Origin: Methylotenera versatilis 79
GTDB lineage: Bacteria; Pseudomonadota; Gammaproteobacteria; Burkholderiales; Methylophilaceae
Length of the DNA: 64,000 bases
Direction of reading: 5' to 3'
Assembly (NCBI RefSeq): GCF_000384375.1
Contig: NZ_ARVX01000001.1
Coordinates: 1,488,001-1,552,000, forward strand
A program made the translations under genes and the position numbers. Under the pieces are notes generated by a model. That model ran no database searches, was not told where the DNA came from, and saw only the letters and a list, made by a program, of their open reading frames with translations. The stretch's first letter is position 1. Each line of letters opens with the position of its first letter. Positions 40,552-50,091 of the stretch are shown here, one piece after another.

Positions 40552-41367
40552 CTATTTATTGCGTTTGTCATTTTCAATCAACGCATACGCACTGTGATTA
40601 TGGATACTCTCAAAATTTTCGGACTCCACAGTATATTTATCAATACGTTTTTCGTTGTTTAATTGTGTGGCAACATCGCGCACCATATCCTCAACAAATT
40701 TCGGATTATCATAAGCGCGCTCAGTCACATACTTTTCATCTGGACGTTTAAGTAAGCCGTATAACTCGCATGAGGCTTGTTTTTCGACCATGCTGATAAT
40801 ATCTTCTATCCAAATAAAATCGTTCACCAGCGCAGTTACCGTCACATGGCTACGTTGATTATGCGCGCCGTAATCGGATATTTTTTTGCTGCAAGGGCAA
40901 AGGCTGGTGACTGGCACTAATACTTTGACCGTGATATCAAACTGACCATCTTTGATTTCGCCAATAAATGTCACATCGTAATCCAGCAAACTTTTTACAC
41001 CAGAAACTGGCGCAGCTTTGTTTACAAAATATGGAAAGCGCATTTCCACATAGCCAGAATTCGCTTCAAGCCGTTTCACCATTTCGCGCAGAATACTTTC
41101 AAACGATTCCACTGAAATCGCGCGTTCGTTGGTGTTTAAAATCTCCACAAAGCGCGACATGTGCGTGCCTTTGAAGTTATGCGGCAGATGCACATACATA
41201 TCAAAAACAGCAACAGTACTTTGCTCGCCGCCAGTTTTATCTTTCACAACAACTGGGTGACGAATGGATTTAATGCCCACTTTGTTGATATCTAAGTGGC
41301 GCGCATCAGGCATGTTTTGCGTGTCTTCGATGATGGTGCCAGCAACGTCTGGTAAAGGTAAATTCAT
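40552..41367 (-). CDS. folE2: GTP cyclohydrolase I type 2 (FolE2)
   Basis: FolE2 converts GTP to dihydroneopterin triphosphate, the first step to folate, and unlike FolE1 is not strictly zinc-dependent. The 271-aa protein starts [21 protein letters not shown] and has the family segments [16 protein letters not shown] and [17 protein letters not shown] near residue 68. The metal/cysteine motif [20 protein letters not shown] is near residue 152. The ATG at 41367 matches the family start; a TTG at 41409 is the only upstream alternative. It lies downstream of dxs on the same strand. Confidence 0.95.
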   Translation of the reverse strand: MNLPLPDVAGTIIEDTQNMPDARHLDINKVGIKSIRHPVVVKDKTGGEQSTVAVFDMYVHLPHNFKGTHMSRFVEILNTNERAISVESFESILREMVKRLEANSGYVEMRFPYFVNKAAPVSGVKSLLDYDVTFIGEIKDGQFDITVKVLVPVTSLCPCSKKISDYGAHNQRSHVTVTALVNDFIWIEDIISMVEKQASCELYGLLKRPDEKYVTERAYDNPKFVEDMVRDVATQLNNEKRIDKYTVESENFESIHNHSAYALIENDKRNK

Positions 41368-41486
41368 TGTAATGTGGTCACTCCATATTGGCGCAAATGT
41401 TAGATTCAACTGAGTGTTAATGTCAAAAAGTTAACGTAAAAATTAGGTTAACTTAATGCCTCATATTGAGCGTAAATTTAACATTA

Positions 41487-41516
41487 AGTTTACTCGCTTA
41501 CGCAAATGAGTAAACT
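41487..41516. other. Inverted repeat between dxs and folE2
   Basis: AGTTTACTC and GAGTAAACT form a 9-bp perfect stem with a 12-base loop in the 223-bp gap before folE2. No T-run adjoins it. It could be a weak dxs terminator or a regulator site for folE2. No Zur-type site or riboswitch fold is evident. Confidence 0.45.
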
Positions 41517-41590
41517 ATTTTAATTCATTTAGTATATGGCTGATATTGAGATGAAAACAATTAAATCAATAGCCTTAATGCATCTAAGGC

Positions 41591-43501
41591 TTAATTACTA
41601 TGATTTAAATTGATGTGATTTAGTTTCAGTTGGATTGCACTAACAATGCCAGTTGCATCCAAGCCACATTGTGCCAGCATGGCTTCATGTACGCCATGTT
41701 CAATAAACGTATCTGGCAAGCCCAAAGACAGTGTTGGATTATACAAATGCATGGTTTGCATCGCTTCTAATACTGCTGCGCCTGCGCCACCCATCAATGC
41801 ATTTTCTTCTATTGTCACAATCAAATCATGTGTGTTGGCTAATTGTTGAATTAACGCAGTATCCAGTGGTTTTACAAAGCGCATATTGGCAACAGTTGCA
41901 TCCAATATATCTGCGGCCTGTAAGCTAGCAGTTAACATACTGCCGAAGCTTAAAATGGCGACTTTTTGATGAGGTTTAACAGCCGATTTGGCATTAGATT
42001 GTTTAATAGTAGATTCACGCACAATCTCAGCTTTACCAATCGGTAAAGTACTCAATGCGTTATCTATAGTTGTGCTAGGCCCTGCGCCGCGCGGGTAGCG
42101 CACAGCGGCTACGCCATTATATTGATAGCCTGTGGTGAGCATTTGGCGACATTCATTTTCATTACTTGGCGCCATAATGACAATATTGGGAATACAGCGT
42201 AAAAAGCTTAAATCAAACGTACCTGCATGTGTTGGGCCATCTGCCCCAACCAAGCCAGCGCGATCAATCGCAAGCAATACGTTTAGATCTTGGATGGCAA
42301 TGTCGTGAATCAGCTGATCATAAGCGCGTTGCAAAAATGTGCTGTAAATCGCCACCACAGGTTTTAGTCCATCACAAGCCAAGCCTGCGGCAAAAGTCAG
42401 CGCATGCTGTTCTGCAATACCTACATCAAAATATCGTTTTGGATATTTTTCCGCGAAAGCATTTAGCCCGCTACCATCACACATCGCTGGCGTAATGGCG
42501 ACTAATTTGCTATCTGTGTCTGCCATATCCACTAACCAATCCGCAAAAACTTGCGTATAGGTTTTTGATTGCGATGTACTAGCAGAAATGCCATTGCAAG
42601 GGTCAAACTTACTCACGCCATGATATTTGTTTGGGTTGTCTTCCGCAGGCTCAAAACCTTTGCCTTTTTGCGTCACAACATGCAAAAACTGCATGCCTTT
42701 AAGTTCGCGAATGTTGGCAAGTGTATCAAGCAACACTGGCAAATCATGGCCATCAATCGGGCCAATGTAATTAAAACCAAATTCTTCAAATAGCGTGCCT
42801 GGCGTTACCATGCCTTTAGCGTGTTCTTCGGCACGTTTGGCGAATTCTTTTACTGGCGGCGGCATCACACCTAATACTTTTTTGCCGCCTTTGCGCACAT
42901 TATCGTAAAACCGACCCGATAATAATCGCGCTAAATAGTTGTTTAAGGCGCCCACATTGTTGGAAATGCTCATGTCGTTATCGTTAAGAATAACCAACAA
43001 ATTGGCATCTATATCGCCAGCGTTGTTCAGCGCTTCAAACGCCATGCCCGCTGTCATCGCGCCATCACCAATAATCGCCACGCTACGGCGATCTAATCCC
43101 GCTTGCCTAGCCGCGATTGCCATGCCTAGAGCCGCAGAAATAGAAGTGCTGGAGTGGCCAGTACCAAAAGTATCGTAAGGGCTTTCGCTGCGGCGTGGAA
43201 AGCCAGCAATGCCATTTGGCTTACGCAAACTCGCCATCGCTTCACGGCGGCCAGTGAGTATTTTATGCGGATATGTTTGATGACCGACATCCCAAACTAA
43301 GCGATCATCTGGTGTGTTAAAGACATAATGCAGCGCAATCGTCAGTTCTACCACGCCCAAATTAGAAGCTAAATGGCCGCCTGTTTTGGCAACGCTTTCT
43401 ACTAAAAACGTGCGTAATTCAGCTGCTAAAATAGCTAATTCATCGCGTTTTAGTTTGCGTAAATCTTCTGGCGATTGAATAGAATCTAAGAGATTAGACA
43501 T
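41591..43501 (-). CDS. dxs: 1-deoxy-D-xylulose-5-phosphate synthase
   Basis: Dxs condenses pyruvate and glyceraldehyde 3-phosphate into DXP, the entry to the MEP isoprenoid pathway and also a precursor for thiamine and PLP. The 636-aa protein has [17 protein letters not shown] near residue 69 and the thiamine-diphosphate motif [18 protein letters not shown] near residue 144 with its NDND partner. The transketolase-type second half carries [17 protein letters not shown] near residue 360 and [15 protein letters not shown]. It lies 27 bp after ispA in the xseB-ispA-dxs run. Confidence 0.97.
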   Translation of the reverse strand: MSNLLDSIQSPEDLRKLKRDELAILAAELRTFLVESVAKTGGHLASNLGVVELTIALHYVFNTPDDRLVWDVGHQTYPHKILTGRREAMASLRKPNGIAGFPRRSESPYDTFGTGHSSTSISAALGMAIAARQAGLDRRSVAIIGDGAMTAGMAFEALNNAGDIDANLLVILNDNDMSISNNVGALNNYLARLLSGRFYDNVRKGGKKVLGVMPPPVKEFAKRAEEHAKGMVTPGTLFEEFGFNYIGPIDGHDLPVLLDTLANIRELKGMQFLHVVTQKGKGFEPAEDNPNKYHGVSKFDPCNGISASTSQSKTYTQVFADWLVDMADTDSKLVAITPAMCDGSGLNAFAEKYPKRYFDVGIAEQHALTFAAGLACDGLKPVVAIYSTFLQRAYDQLIHDIAIQDLNVLLAIDRAGLVGADGPTHAGTFDLSFLRCIPNIVIMAPSNENECRQMLTTGYQYNGVAAVRYPRGAGPSTTIDNALSTLPIGKAEIVRESTIKQSNAKSAVKPHQKVAILSFGSMLTASLQAADILDATVANMRFVKPLDTALIQQLANTHDLIVTIEENALMGGAGAAVLEAMQTMHLYNPTLSLGLPDTFIEHGVHEAMLAQCGLDATGIVSAIQLKLNHINLNHSN

Positions 43502-43528
43502 AGTTAATTTGGTAAAAACGAACAGTAG

Positions 43529-44488
43529 TTAAAAACTACGATGAGTAATAAAAGTCGCTAGTTGCCTTAATAAATCAGCCTCGCGACCATAATAAGACAA
43601 TGCAGCCATGGCATTTGCGTGTAATTCACTGGCCAATTGTTTGGCGGCAGATAAGCCTAAAATCGTCACGTAAGTCGATTTATTATGTTGTGCATCTTTA
43701 CCCGCTGTTTTGCCCAAAGTTTGCGTGTCTGCTTCGGCATCTAAAATATCATCGACCACTTGAAAGGCTAAACCAATCGCTTTGGCAAAATGGTCAATCG
43801 CTTTTAATTTATCTTCATCTTCTTCAGTGCTGCTGTAAGCGCCTAATAAAGCTGCAGCGCGAATCAGTGCGCCGGTTTTATGAATGTGCATTTGCTCTAA
43901 CTCTTCGCGTGTTAGCGGAATACCGATACTTTCCAAATCAATCGCTTGCCCGCCCGCCATACCGCGTGAGCCGCTGGCTAATGCCAATAGATGCAACATT
44001 TGCAGTTTTTGCGTGGCATTTTCTAGTAATTTATTTTGTGAGATCAATTGAAAAGCCAAACTTTGTAATGCATCGCCAACTAACAATGCAATCGCATCGC
44101 CATATTTTTTGTGCGTGGACAATTTGCCGCGGCGTAATTCATCATCATCCATGCATGGCATATCGTCATGCACTAATGAAAACGCGTGAATTAATTCGAC
44201 AGATGCGGCTGGTAAATCGATAGTGGCTAATTTTGCACCACAGAATTCGCCCGCAGCGTAAGCCAGGAGTGCACGCACGCGTTTTCCGCCACCTAAAACT
44301 GAGTAACGCATCGCTTCATGCAATGTTGTTGGCAATGTTTCCGCAGATGGCATGTGTGTGTCTAACACGTTTTCCATGCGTGCTTGGTGATTAGCCGCCC
44401 AAACTTCAAAAGACTCTTTTTGAGGCTGATTCTGTATATCCAAATCCTTAAGATTTGAATCTTTTAACTCGGAGTTTAGTTCGGTCAT
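43529..44488 (-). CDS. ispA: (2E,6E)-farnesyl diphosphate synthase
   Basis: IspA joins isopentenyl diphosphate to dimethylallyl and geranyl diphosphates to give farnesyl diphosphate. The 319-aa protein shows GGGKRVRALLAYAAGE near residue 66, the first aspartate-rich motif SLVHDDMPCMDDDELRRG near residue 110 and the second motif FQVVDDILD near residue 237. An N-terminal extension of roughly 20 polar residues precedes the core. It stands between xseB and dxs, the conserved proteobacterial order. Confidence 0.95.
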   Translation of the reverse strand: MTELNSELKDSNLKDLDIQNQPQKESFEVWAANHQARMENVLDTHMPSAETLPTTLHEAMRYSVLGGGKRVRALLAYAAGEFCGAKLATIDLPAASVELIHAFSLVHDDMPCMDDDELRRGKLSTHKKYGDAIALLVGDALQSLAFQLISQNKLLENATQKLQMLHLLALASGSRGMAGGQAIDLESIGIPLTREELEQMHIHKTGALIRAAALLGAYSSTEEDEDKLKAIDHFAKAIGLAFQVVDDILDAEADTQTLGKTAGKDAQHNKSTYVTILGLSAAKQLASELHANAMAALSYYGREADLLRQLATFITHRSF

Positions 44489-44545
44489 GATAATTTTGGG
44501 CCGCCTTGCTGATTATGCTGCTGTATATGAATGTTCATGGATTCA

Positions 44546-44794
44546 TCAGTCATCATTAGGCTGAAATGTGCTTAATTTTTGCGCGTCAGTTAATAGGCGC
44601 ACTTGTTGCTCAACATTATTTAACGATTGTTGGCAGATTTGCAATAATTCGGCACCGCGTTTATACGCGTTAAAAGAATCATCCAGCGCTAAATTACCCA
44701 ATTCCATTTGATTCACAATCGTCTCAAGCTCAACAACTGCTTGTTCAAAGCTGATGTCGGTTTTAGGTGCGCTTGTGGATTTTGATGGTTTCAT
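44546..44794 (-). CDS. xseB: Exodeoxyribonuclease VII small subunit
   Basis: XseB pairs with XseA to form exonuclease VII, which degrades single-stranded DNA. The 82-aa protein has a short Lys/Ser-rich lead, then ISFEQAVVELETIVNQMELGN and the helical LDDSFNAYKRGAELLQICQQ, the whole of the family domain. Gene order xseB-ispA-dxs supports the call. xseA is not in the window. Confidence 0.94.
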   Translation of the reverse strand: MKPSKSTSAPKTDISFEQAVVELETIVNQMELGNLALDDSFNAYKRGAELLQICQQSLNNVEQQVRLLTDAQKLSTFQPNDD

Positions 44795-44835
44795 TTTTAA
44801 TTATAATCATTGGTTGAATCTGAACTTTACAATCC

Positions 44836-44858
44836 AAAACTTTGCAGTTCAAAGTTTT
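44836..44858. terminator. Possible terminator between the esterase gene and xseB
   Basis: AAAACTTTG, loop CAGTT, CAAAGTTTT forms a 9-bp perfect stem about 160 bp downstream of the esterase stop and 42 bp upstream of the xseB start. The T-run is short on both strands and the stem is AT-rich, so activity is uncertain. The 218-bp gap also holds an inverted repeat, TCGATA-A-TATCGA, at 44916-44928. Confidence 0.45.
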
Positions 44859-45013
44859 TTGTCACTTTAAAGCCGTAGAAATGGCGGATTAAACGATGAT
44901 TCTATTGTGCTAGATTCGATAATATCGATTTTAACAAAACTAATGATTGTTGCGGAATTAAAAACGCAATTTGACGATTATTATTCAAGTTAACCTGTTA
45001 ATTAGCTTAAAAA

Positions 45014-45670
45014 TTAGACTTTTAAAACCGTTAACAAAAATTGCTTAATATCCTCAATCTCTTGCGCGCAAACAGAATGTTCCATGGCGTATTCGTGCCA
45101 ATCTACGGCGTAATCTTCAGCTAGTAATAAGCTTAAGGAAACCTGGCAGGTTTCTAACGTAATCACTGCATCGTCGCGACCATGCGCCATGAAAATTGGT
45201 GTTTGTTGATTTGCTTCAGTTTTTTCTGCGGCTAAATTAGCTCTTAAAGGTAAATAAGTCGATAGCGCCAATACACCAGCCAGCGGCTGTGTATAACGTA
45301 GCGCAGTATGCAAGGCAATTGCGCCACCTTGTGAAAAACCTGCCAATACGATACGGTTTGCAGGTATGCCGCGACTGATTTCCTGCGCAATCAGTTGTTC
45401 AATTTGTAATTGGCTTTCGCCAATACCAATATCATCTTCACGACTAATGGGCGTTAAGCCATAAACATCATACCAAGCGCGCATTTCATAACCGTTATTG
45501 CGCGTGATATTTCGGTAGGGCGCGTGCGGCAAAATAAAGCGCACATGCGGCAAATTGAGCATTTTAACGACCGGCACAAAATCATTGCCATCCGCGCCTA
45601 AGCCATGCATCCAAATCACGCTGGCATTAATCGGTTCACTTGTTGCTATTTCTATTGGTTGTTCAGTCAT
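45014..45670 (-). CDS. Phospholipase/carboxylesterase family alpha/beta hydrolase
   Basis: The 218-aa protein belongs to the esterase 2/thioesterase family. It has VIWMHGLGADGNDFVPVV near residue 18, the nucleophile elbow VLAGFSQGGAIALH near residue 110, the acid region MAHGRDDAVITLE near residue 165 and a histidine in YAMEHSVCAQEI near residue 200. Enzymes of this group cleave short-chain carboxylic or thio esters. The natural substrate cannot be told. It is apparently monocistronic. Confidence 0.9.
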   Translation of the reverse strand: MTEQPIEIATSEPINASVIWMHGLGADGNDFVPVVKMLNLPHVRFILPHAPYRNITRNNGYEMRAWYDVYGLTPISREDDIGIGESQLQIEQLIAQEISRGIPANRIVLAGFSQGGAIALHTALRYTQPLAGVLALSTYLPLRANLAAEKTEANQQTPIFMAHGRDDAVITLETCQVSLSLLLAEDYAVDWHEYAMEHSVCAQEIEDIKQFLLTVLKV

Positions 45671-45866
45671 TTTAATTTTTCATTACTTTTGGGGTTAGTT
45701 TTAGTGTTAATTATGATGCTAATTTAAGGGTTAATTATCTGCTTTATCCACTCGGCAAAATATGGCATTTTCAACATTTGTTAATGATAATAAATCGCCT
45801 GTTCAGGCTACATTTTATCCGCTATGCTAGTGCTTACAAAAGGGTTTATAAAGGCCATAAAATAAT

Positions 45867-46175
45867 ATGACGCTGCGCTGGCAATTACGGTACCGCGTGC
45901 TTGGAGTTTTCATTGGCAAGGTTATTGCTGTAGTTTACTTTGCCAATGCTGAATCCACTGAAAGCAATCTTGATTTCTGCGGGTGTATTGTTGGCAGTGG
46001 TATTGATTAACTTGGTGGACGAGAGCCGTGAGATGATGGTTTAAACCCAACGCAGTTAACCCAAATAATGAATGATTTTTTGACACCTTTGACGCAAATC
46101 ATACATAACAATCGCGGCTCAATTGATAAATATAGAAGCGGCGATTATGGTTTTTGGGGCGCACCGCTGAAATAA
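45867..46175 (+). pseudogene. Broken adenylate/guanylate cyclase gene
   Basis: Three fragments in different frames survive. First, an intact-looking start at 45867 with a membrane-type segment RVLGVFIGKVIAVVYF that stops after 47 codons. Second, from 45940, a shifted-frame segment with the hydrophobic helix LLAVVLINLV. Third, from 46038, GLNPTQLTQIMNDFLTP and IIHNNRGSIDKY, followed after a small lesion by FWGAP. The third piece is the core of class III nucleotide cyclases (usual form: NEFLTPM...RGTIDKYMGDAIMAFWGAP). The codons for MGDA after KY are damaged and a stop follows at 46173. Nearly all of the sensor and catalytic domains are deleted. It directly precedes a cyclic-nucleotide phosphodiesterase. 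Confidence 0.8.
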
Positions 46176-46242
46176 GTCATTTTGAATGTGATACTTGAAT
46201 TTAAACCTTAAAAAAGACGTATTGATCTTTAAAGATAAACTT

Positions 46243-47007
46243 ATGCAAATGAAAATATTAGGATGTAGCGGCGGAATCGGTGGCGATATGCGCACGACTT
46301 CGCTGTTAGTAGATGATGATGTGTTGATCGATGCTGGCACTGGCGTGGGCGATTTGTCGCTTGAGGCACTGTTAAAAATCGACCATATTTTTGTCACACA
46401 TACGCACTTAGACCATATCGTATCGATTCCATTATTGCTGGATACTGTGATGGGGTTGCGAGCTGAACCGATTACCGTGCACGCCACATTAGAGGTGATT
46501 AACACTCTAAAACAGCACATTTTTAATTGGCTTATTTGGCCCAATTTTAATTTGATTCCTGATCCCGCCTCGCCTTTTTTACGTTATCACGAAATTTTTG
46601 TGGGCGATGGTATTCAAATTAATAGTAAAACCATTACTGCAATGCCAGCGAATCACGTAATTCCCGCAGTTGGTTATCAGGTTGATAACGGTATGAATAG
46701 TCTGGTTTTTACGGGCGATACCGCTGGGAGTGCAGATTTTTGGTATGCTGTTAATCAAATTGAAAACTTAAAAGTGTTGATTATAGAAACCGCATTTAGC
46801 AATGCAGAGGCGGAATTAGCTAGACTTTCAAAACATTTATGCCCTGCAACTTTAGAGATAGAATTGGCGCATTTACAAAGCCAGCCAGCGGTTTATATTA
46901 CACATCTTAAACCCGGTGAAGATGCCACGATTATGCAAGAAATCGCTGCCAATCCTAAAACGCAGCACTGTAAAGCCTTGTTACATCAGCAGGTATTTGA
47001 TTTATAA
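46243..47007 (+). CDS. 3',5'-cyclic-nucleotide phosphodiesterase-like metallo-hydrolase
   Basis: The 254-aa protein has a metallo-beta-lactamase fold with GCSGGIGGDMRTTSLLVDD near the start, the metal motif THTHLDHIVSIPLLLD near residue 63 (HxHxDH), AMPANHVIPAVGY, and FTGDTAGSADFW near residue 161. This pattern is that of class II cyclic-nucleotide phosphodiesterases (PDE1-like) rather than RNase Z or a lactamase. The frame is open back to 46195, but the ATG at 46243 fits the family start. It sits between a dead cyclase and a cNMP-binding gene, which supports a cyclic-nucleotide role. Confidence 0.85.
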   Translation: MQMKILGCSGGIGGDMRTTSLLVDDDVLIDAGTGVGDLSLEALLKIDHIFVTHTHLDHIVSIPLLLDTVMGLRAEPITVHATLEVINTLKQHIFNWLIWPNFNLIPDPASPFLRYHEIFVGDGIQINSKTITAMPANHVIPAVGYQVDNGMNSLVFTGDTAGSADFWYAVNQIENLKVLIIETAFSNAEAELARLSKHLCPATLEIELAHLQSQPAVYITHLKPGEDATIMQEIAANPKTQHCKALLHQQVFDL

Positions 47008-47040
47008 GCTATTTAATTAAGATTATTTGATTTAAACCAT

Positions 47041-48129
47041 ATGACGCAAACTGATCATCAGCAAACTAACCAATCTGCTATTAGCAAAACTGCATTAGTC
47101 CGTTTCGAACCAATCGCAAGATTATCGCCTAACCGTTTAGATGAATTGGCTCCGCTTTGTATCATCGAGCAAGTGAGTAAAGATTTAGATCCCACGCGCA
47201 TGAATGCCAGCACACAAGCCTTATATTTGTTGAAAGGTGATTTGGGCATTCGGTATGAAAATGGCAATAAATTAATTCTGCGCGCCGGCACCGATGCTGC
47301 TAAACATCCGCTAGATACAGAGCGTTTGAAAATCAAAGATACCATCGCATTAACACCAATAGACATAGTTCGTATTGATTTAGATTTGCTGGACATTATG
47401 ATGACGTGGGATCAACTATCTGGTTATCCGCCCGCGCAAGCTAAATCTAAACCAAACACCACACAAAATAATTGGCAACTAGATGCCGCCAGTTTCCATG
47501 CGTTTAAAGTGCACAATGGTGTATTTAACAGGCTGCCACCCGCTAATATCGAGGCCATGTTCAAACGCATGACAGCCGTGGATGTCGTTGCAGGGCAAAC
47601 CATTATCACTCAAGGGCAAGACGGTGATTATTACTATTTGATTCAGCAAGGCACAGCAGAGGTAAGCCGCATTACCGATATTAGCCAGCCGCCCTTGGTG
47701 CTGGCAGAGATTTCAACAGGCGCAGGTTTTGGTGAAGAAGCATTGGCGTCTGATACTAAACGCAACGCAACCGTCACTATGAAAACCAGCGGGCAATTAC
47801 TGCGGTTAAATAAAGTAGATTTTATAGAGCTATTAAAAGCGCCGATTGTGAATAGCATCAGCAAACAGGACGCTGAAGAAAAAGTGCTTAACCAAGGCGC
47901 GATATGGATAGACGTGCGTTTTGCCTCTGAATATAAACATGAACATATCGAAGGCTCTATCAACGCTCCATTACACGAACTGCGCAGCTTTGCAGCGAAC
48001 TTAGATAAAACAAAACATTACATCGTTTACTGCCAAACTGGCCGTCGCAGTAGCGCTGCGGCTTTTATATTGGCGCAATATGAGCTGCAAGTGGAAGTTT
48101 TAGAGGGCGGTACGCGTAGTAGTCCGTGA
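47041..48129 (+). CDS. Cyclic-nucleotide-binding domain and rhodanese fusion protein
   Basis: The 362-aa protein has three parts. Residues 15-120 form a degenerate cupin-like region (LYLLKGDLGIRYENGNKLILRAG). Residues about 150-265 are a full cNMP-binding domain with the phosphate-binding cassette GFGEEALASDTKRNATV. Residues about 275-360 are a rhodanese domain with IWIDVRFASEYKHEHIEGSINAP and the active-site loop VYCQTGRRSSAAA. So it may couple second-messenger binding to sulfur transfer or to persulfide or phosphatase-like chemistry. The first region may be a second, decayed cNMP domain. It begins 33 bp after the phosphodiesterase gene. Confidence 0.88.
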   Translation: MTQTDHQQTNQSAISKTALVRFEPIARLSPNRLDELAPLCIIEQVSKDLDPTRMNASTQALYLLKGDLGIRYENGNKLILRAGTDAAKHPLDTERLKIKDTIALTPIDIVRIDLDLLDIMMTWDQLSGYPPAQAKSKPNTTQNNWQLDAASFHAFKVHNGVFNRLPPANIEAMFKRMTAVDVVAGQTIITQGQDGDYYYLIQQGTAEVSRITDISQPPLVLAEISTGAGFGEEALASDTKRNATVTMKTSGQLLRLNKVDFIELLKAPIVNSISKQDAEEKVLNQGAIWIDVRFASEYKHEHIEGSINAPLHELRSFAANLDKTKHYIVYCQTGRRSSAAAFILAQYELQVEVLEGGTRSSP

Positions 48130-48181
48130 TGGAATAAAAATTACATTTATTCTGTGATTTTATTTAATTTAGTTGTATGTC

Positions 48182-49981
48182 CTATTTTGTTGCACGAGCT
48201 ACTTGCGTTTCAGCATATAAATTTAGGTACTCTGGCCTATATTTCAATGAGGGATTTTCTAAAAAACTTTTAAACGTATTTGGGTACGCTATTAACGTGC
48301 GATTCAATTGTTTTACAGCGTCTTCATGCCGACCTTTTAGTTCTAATAACAAAGCATGCTGATAGGCGATTGTTCTTATAGGTCTAAAACTCACCACGGA
48401 TTGGTTTAGCAAAAACTGTTCATCAATCAGCTTGGGGTCAATAATCATTGACCTAGCATGCATAAGTTCGCTGTAAGGTGATAATAATGAATATTTCTGT
48501 ACCCAGTTAAGTTGCACTAAATCGTTTACATTCTCGTATGCGAATTTTTGAATCCAACTTTCCAGTTTAATGTTGGAAATCAATAATGTAGTTATGTTAA
48601 TTGCGCCTAATATCCATACTATTATCAAGCCAATGCGTGAAAACTTGATCACACATTTTGGAATGTTTATGGAGATGAATTTTTCATCTCCCGCGCCTAA
48701 TAAAACAGCTGCAATTCCTAGAAAAAATGTAAACCATAATGGGTATTCAAGCATGCTATGAATACTAAGAATGGCTAGCAAGCTGATTAGCCACCATGTT
48801 TCTAAGTTTAAATCACGCCATTTAAAAGCCTTAGCCCAGCTGAATAATCCAGCAAAAACGATTAAAAAAGCAAAAATTCCCATTTCTGCCAACAACTGCA
48901 TAAATAAATTATGTGCATGCTCAAAAATCCGTTTTGATGCCATTACTGTAGGTGCATCAATCAACAAAAACGTATTTGAAATAAGTTTTCCTGCACCAAC
49001 TCCTAACCAAGGCGATTGCAAAAAAATACGCAGACTGTCGTACCAAAATTGCAAACGTGCCGAAGCAGAATCTGCGGCTAGACCATCAAATAAACGTTCT
49101 GTAGGTAAGTTAATGTATTCATTTGGTATTACAAAATAAATAAAAAGTTGAACAACAACGAAAATAGGTAGTAACAATATACCTGCTCGCCATGCGCTGC
49201 GCGTACTTTCTGACTCCTTATTTTGTTTGATAGTGCAGCGATGCATGACCGCGATTAAAAAAGTGAGAGCAATTAAATATAACCAAGCGCTACGCGATCC
49301 TGAAAATGACAGCATTATCATAAATAGCACAAGTATTAAACTAAAAAAACTGAATGAAAAGCACCTTTTTGCATATAGGTAAATTAATGATGTTATCGCT
49401 AATGCACAAAAATCCGCAAAATGATTGGTTTGTGATAGGGCGCCAAAACTAGATAAATTGGGTAAAAATGCAACCACTCCTCCAGTGCGTACCACAAACT
49501 GCAAGACTACTATACCTATATTAATGATGCCAGCAACGACCAAACCCCATGCTAGCGTGGTTGCCATATTTTCCAAGCCCAGCTTATTTCGCAAATAACT
49601 ACTAAGCACTATCAGCAAAAATGCCCAAATAAAATATGAAAGTACAGTCAATGTATATTGGCTCGAGTGCAACATACCTAGTGCCCATTGCACGCATAAA
49701 ATTGCGCCAAGTCCTAGAAAAATAAGTGAAATTCGTGGAATTCGTAGGGGTGATTGTATTGATGTCGTTTGGCCAAACGACTGTTGAGGTGCACTCCAAG
49801 CTGTTGAGCATAATAGCGGAAAGAGTGCTATCAAGCCCAGTGCGCCAGCTATCCATTCTGTGTAAAACGACGTCATTGGCTGTGCATGGAGCATGTTAAC
49901 AAACGGAAGAGAAAACATGAGACCAATAAAAATCAGGCTGAAGTGACATGCATCAATGGAACCAAAAAACCGTTTTGACAT
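48182..49981 (-). CDS. O-antigen ligase/PglL-type O-oligosaccharyltransferase
   Basis: The 599-aa protein has about 12 membrane helices and belongs to the Wzy_C superfamily. Signatures are the central GALSQTNHFADFCALAITS segment, SFSGSRSAWLYL, and the large periplasmic loop with ARLQFWYDSLRIFLQSPWLGVGAGK-type core and AHNLFMQLLAEMGI. A C-terminal region near LEYPLWFTFFLG is typical of PglL/pilin-glycosylating enzymes. These transfer lipid-linked glycans to pilin or other exported proteins; the nearby pilA makes pilin a likely acceptor. The ATG at 49981, with GGAG upstream, is preferred over a TTG at 50005. Confidence 0.88.
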   Translation of the reverse strand: MSKRFFGSIDACHFSLIFIGLMFSLPFVNMLHAQPMTSFYTEWIAGALGLIALFPLLCSTAWSAPQQSFGQTTSIQSPLRIPRISLIFLGLGAILCVQWALGMLHSSQYTLTVLSYFIWAFLLIVLSSYLRNKLGLENMATTLAWGLVVAGIINIGIVVLQFVVRTGGVVAFLPNLSSFGALSQTNHFADFCALAITSLIYLYAKRCFSFSFFSLILVLFMIMLSFSGSRSAWLYLIALTFLIAVMHRCTIKQNKESESTRSAWRAGILLLPIFVVVQLFIYFVIPNEYINLPTERLFDGLAADSASARLQFWYDSLRIFLQSPWLGVGAGKLISNTFLLIDAPTVMASKRIFEHAHNLFMQLLAEMGIFAFLIVFAGLFSWAKAFKWRDLNLETWWLISLLAILSIHSMLEYPLWFTFFLGIAAVLLGAGDEKFISINIPKCVIKFSRIGLIIVWILGAINITTLLISNIKLESWIQKFAYENVNDLVQLNWVQKYSLLSPYSELMHARSMIIDPKLIDEQFLLNQSVVSFRPIRTIAYQHALLLELKGRHEDAVKQLNRTLIAYPNTFKSFLENPSLKYRPEYLNLYAETQVARATK

Positions 49982-50091
49982 AAAGTGAGAAACTCCGCTT
50001 AGCAAAAATCTTGATACAAAATCCTTGATTAAAGGTGTGTAGTTTCGAATCTAATTATGTAGCGTCAAGATATTACATGGTGCTAAATTAA

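Noticed and set aside
43600-44223. 207-codon plus-strand open frame
   Set aside because: It is antisense to ispA, whose aspartate-rich motifs and family length are clear. Its translation has no domain-like pattern.
44916-44928. Palindrome TCGATA-A-TATCGA upstream of xseB
   Set aside because: A 6-bp AT-rich inverted repeat is expected by chance at this composition; no known regulator site matches.
46119-46544. 141-codon minus-strand open frame
   Set aside because: It runs antisense across the cyclase relic and the phosphodiesterase start and has no domain-like features.
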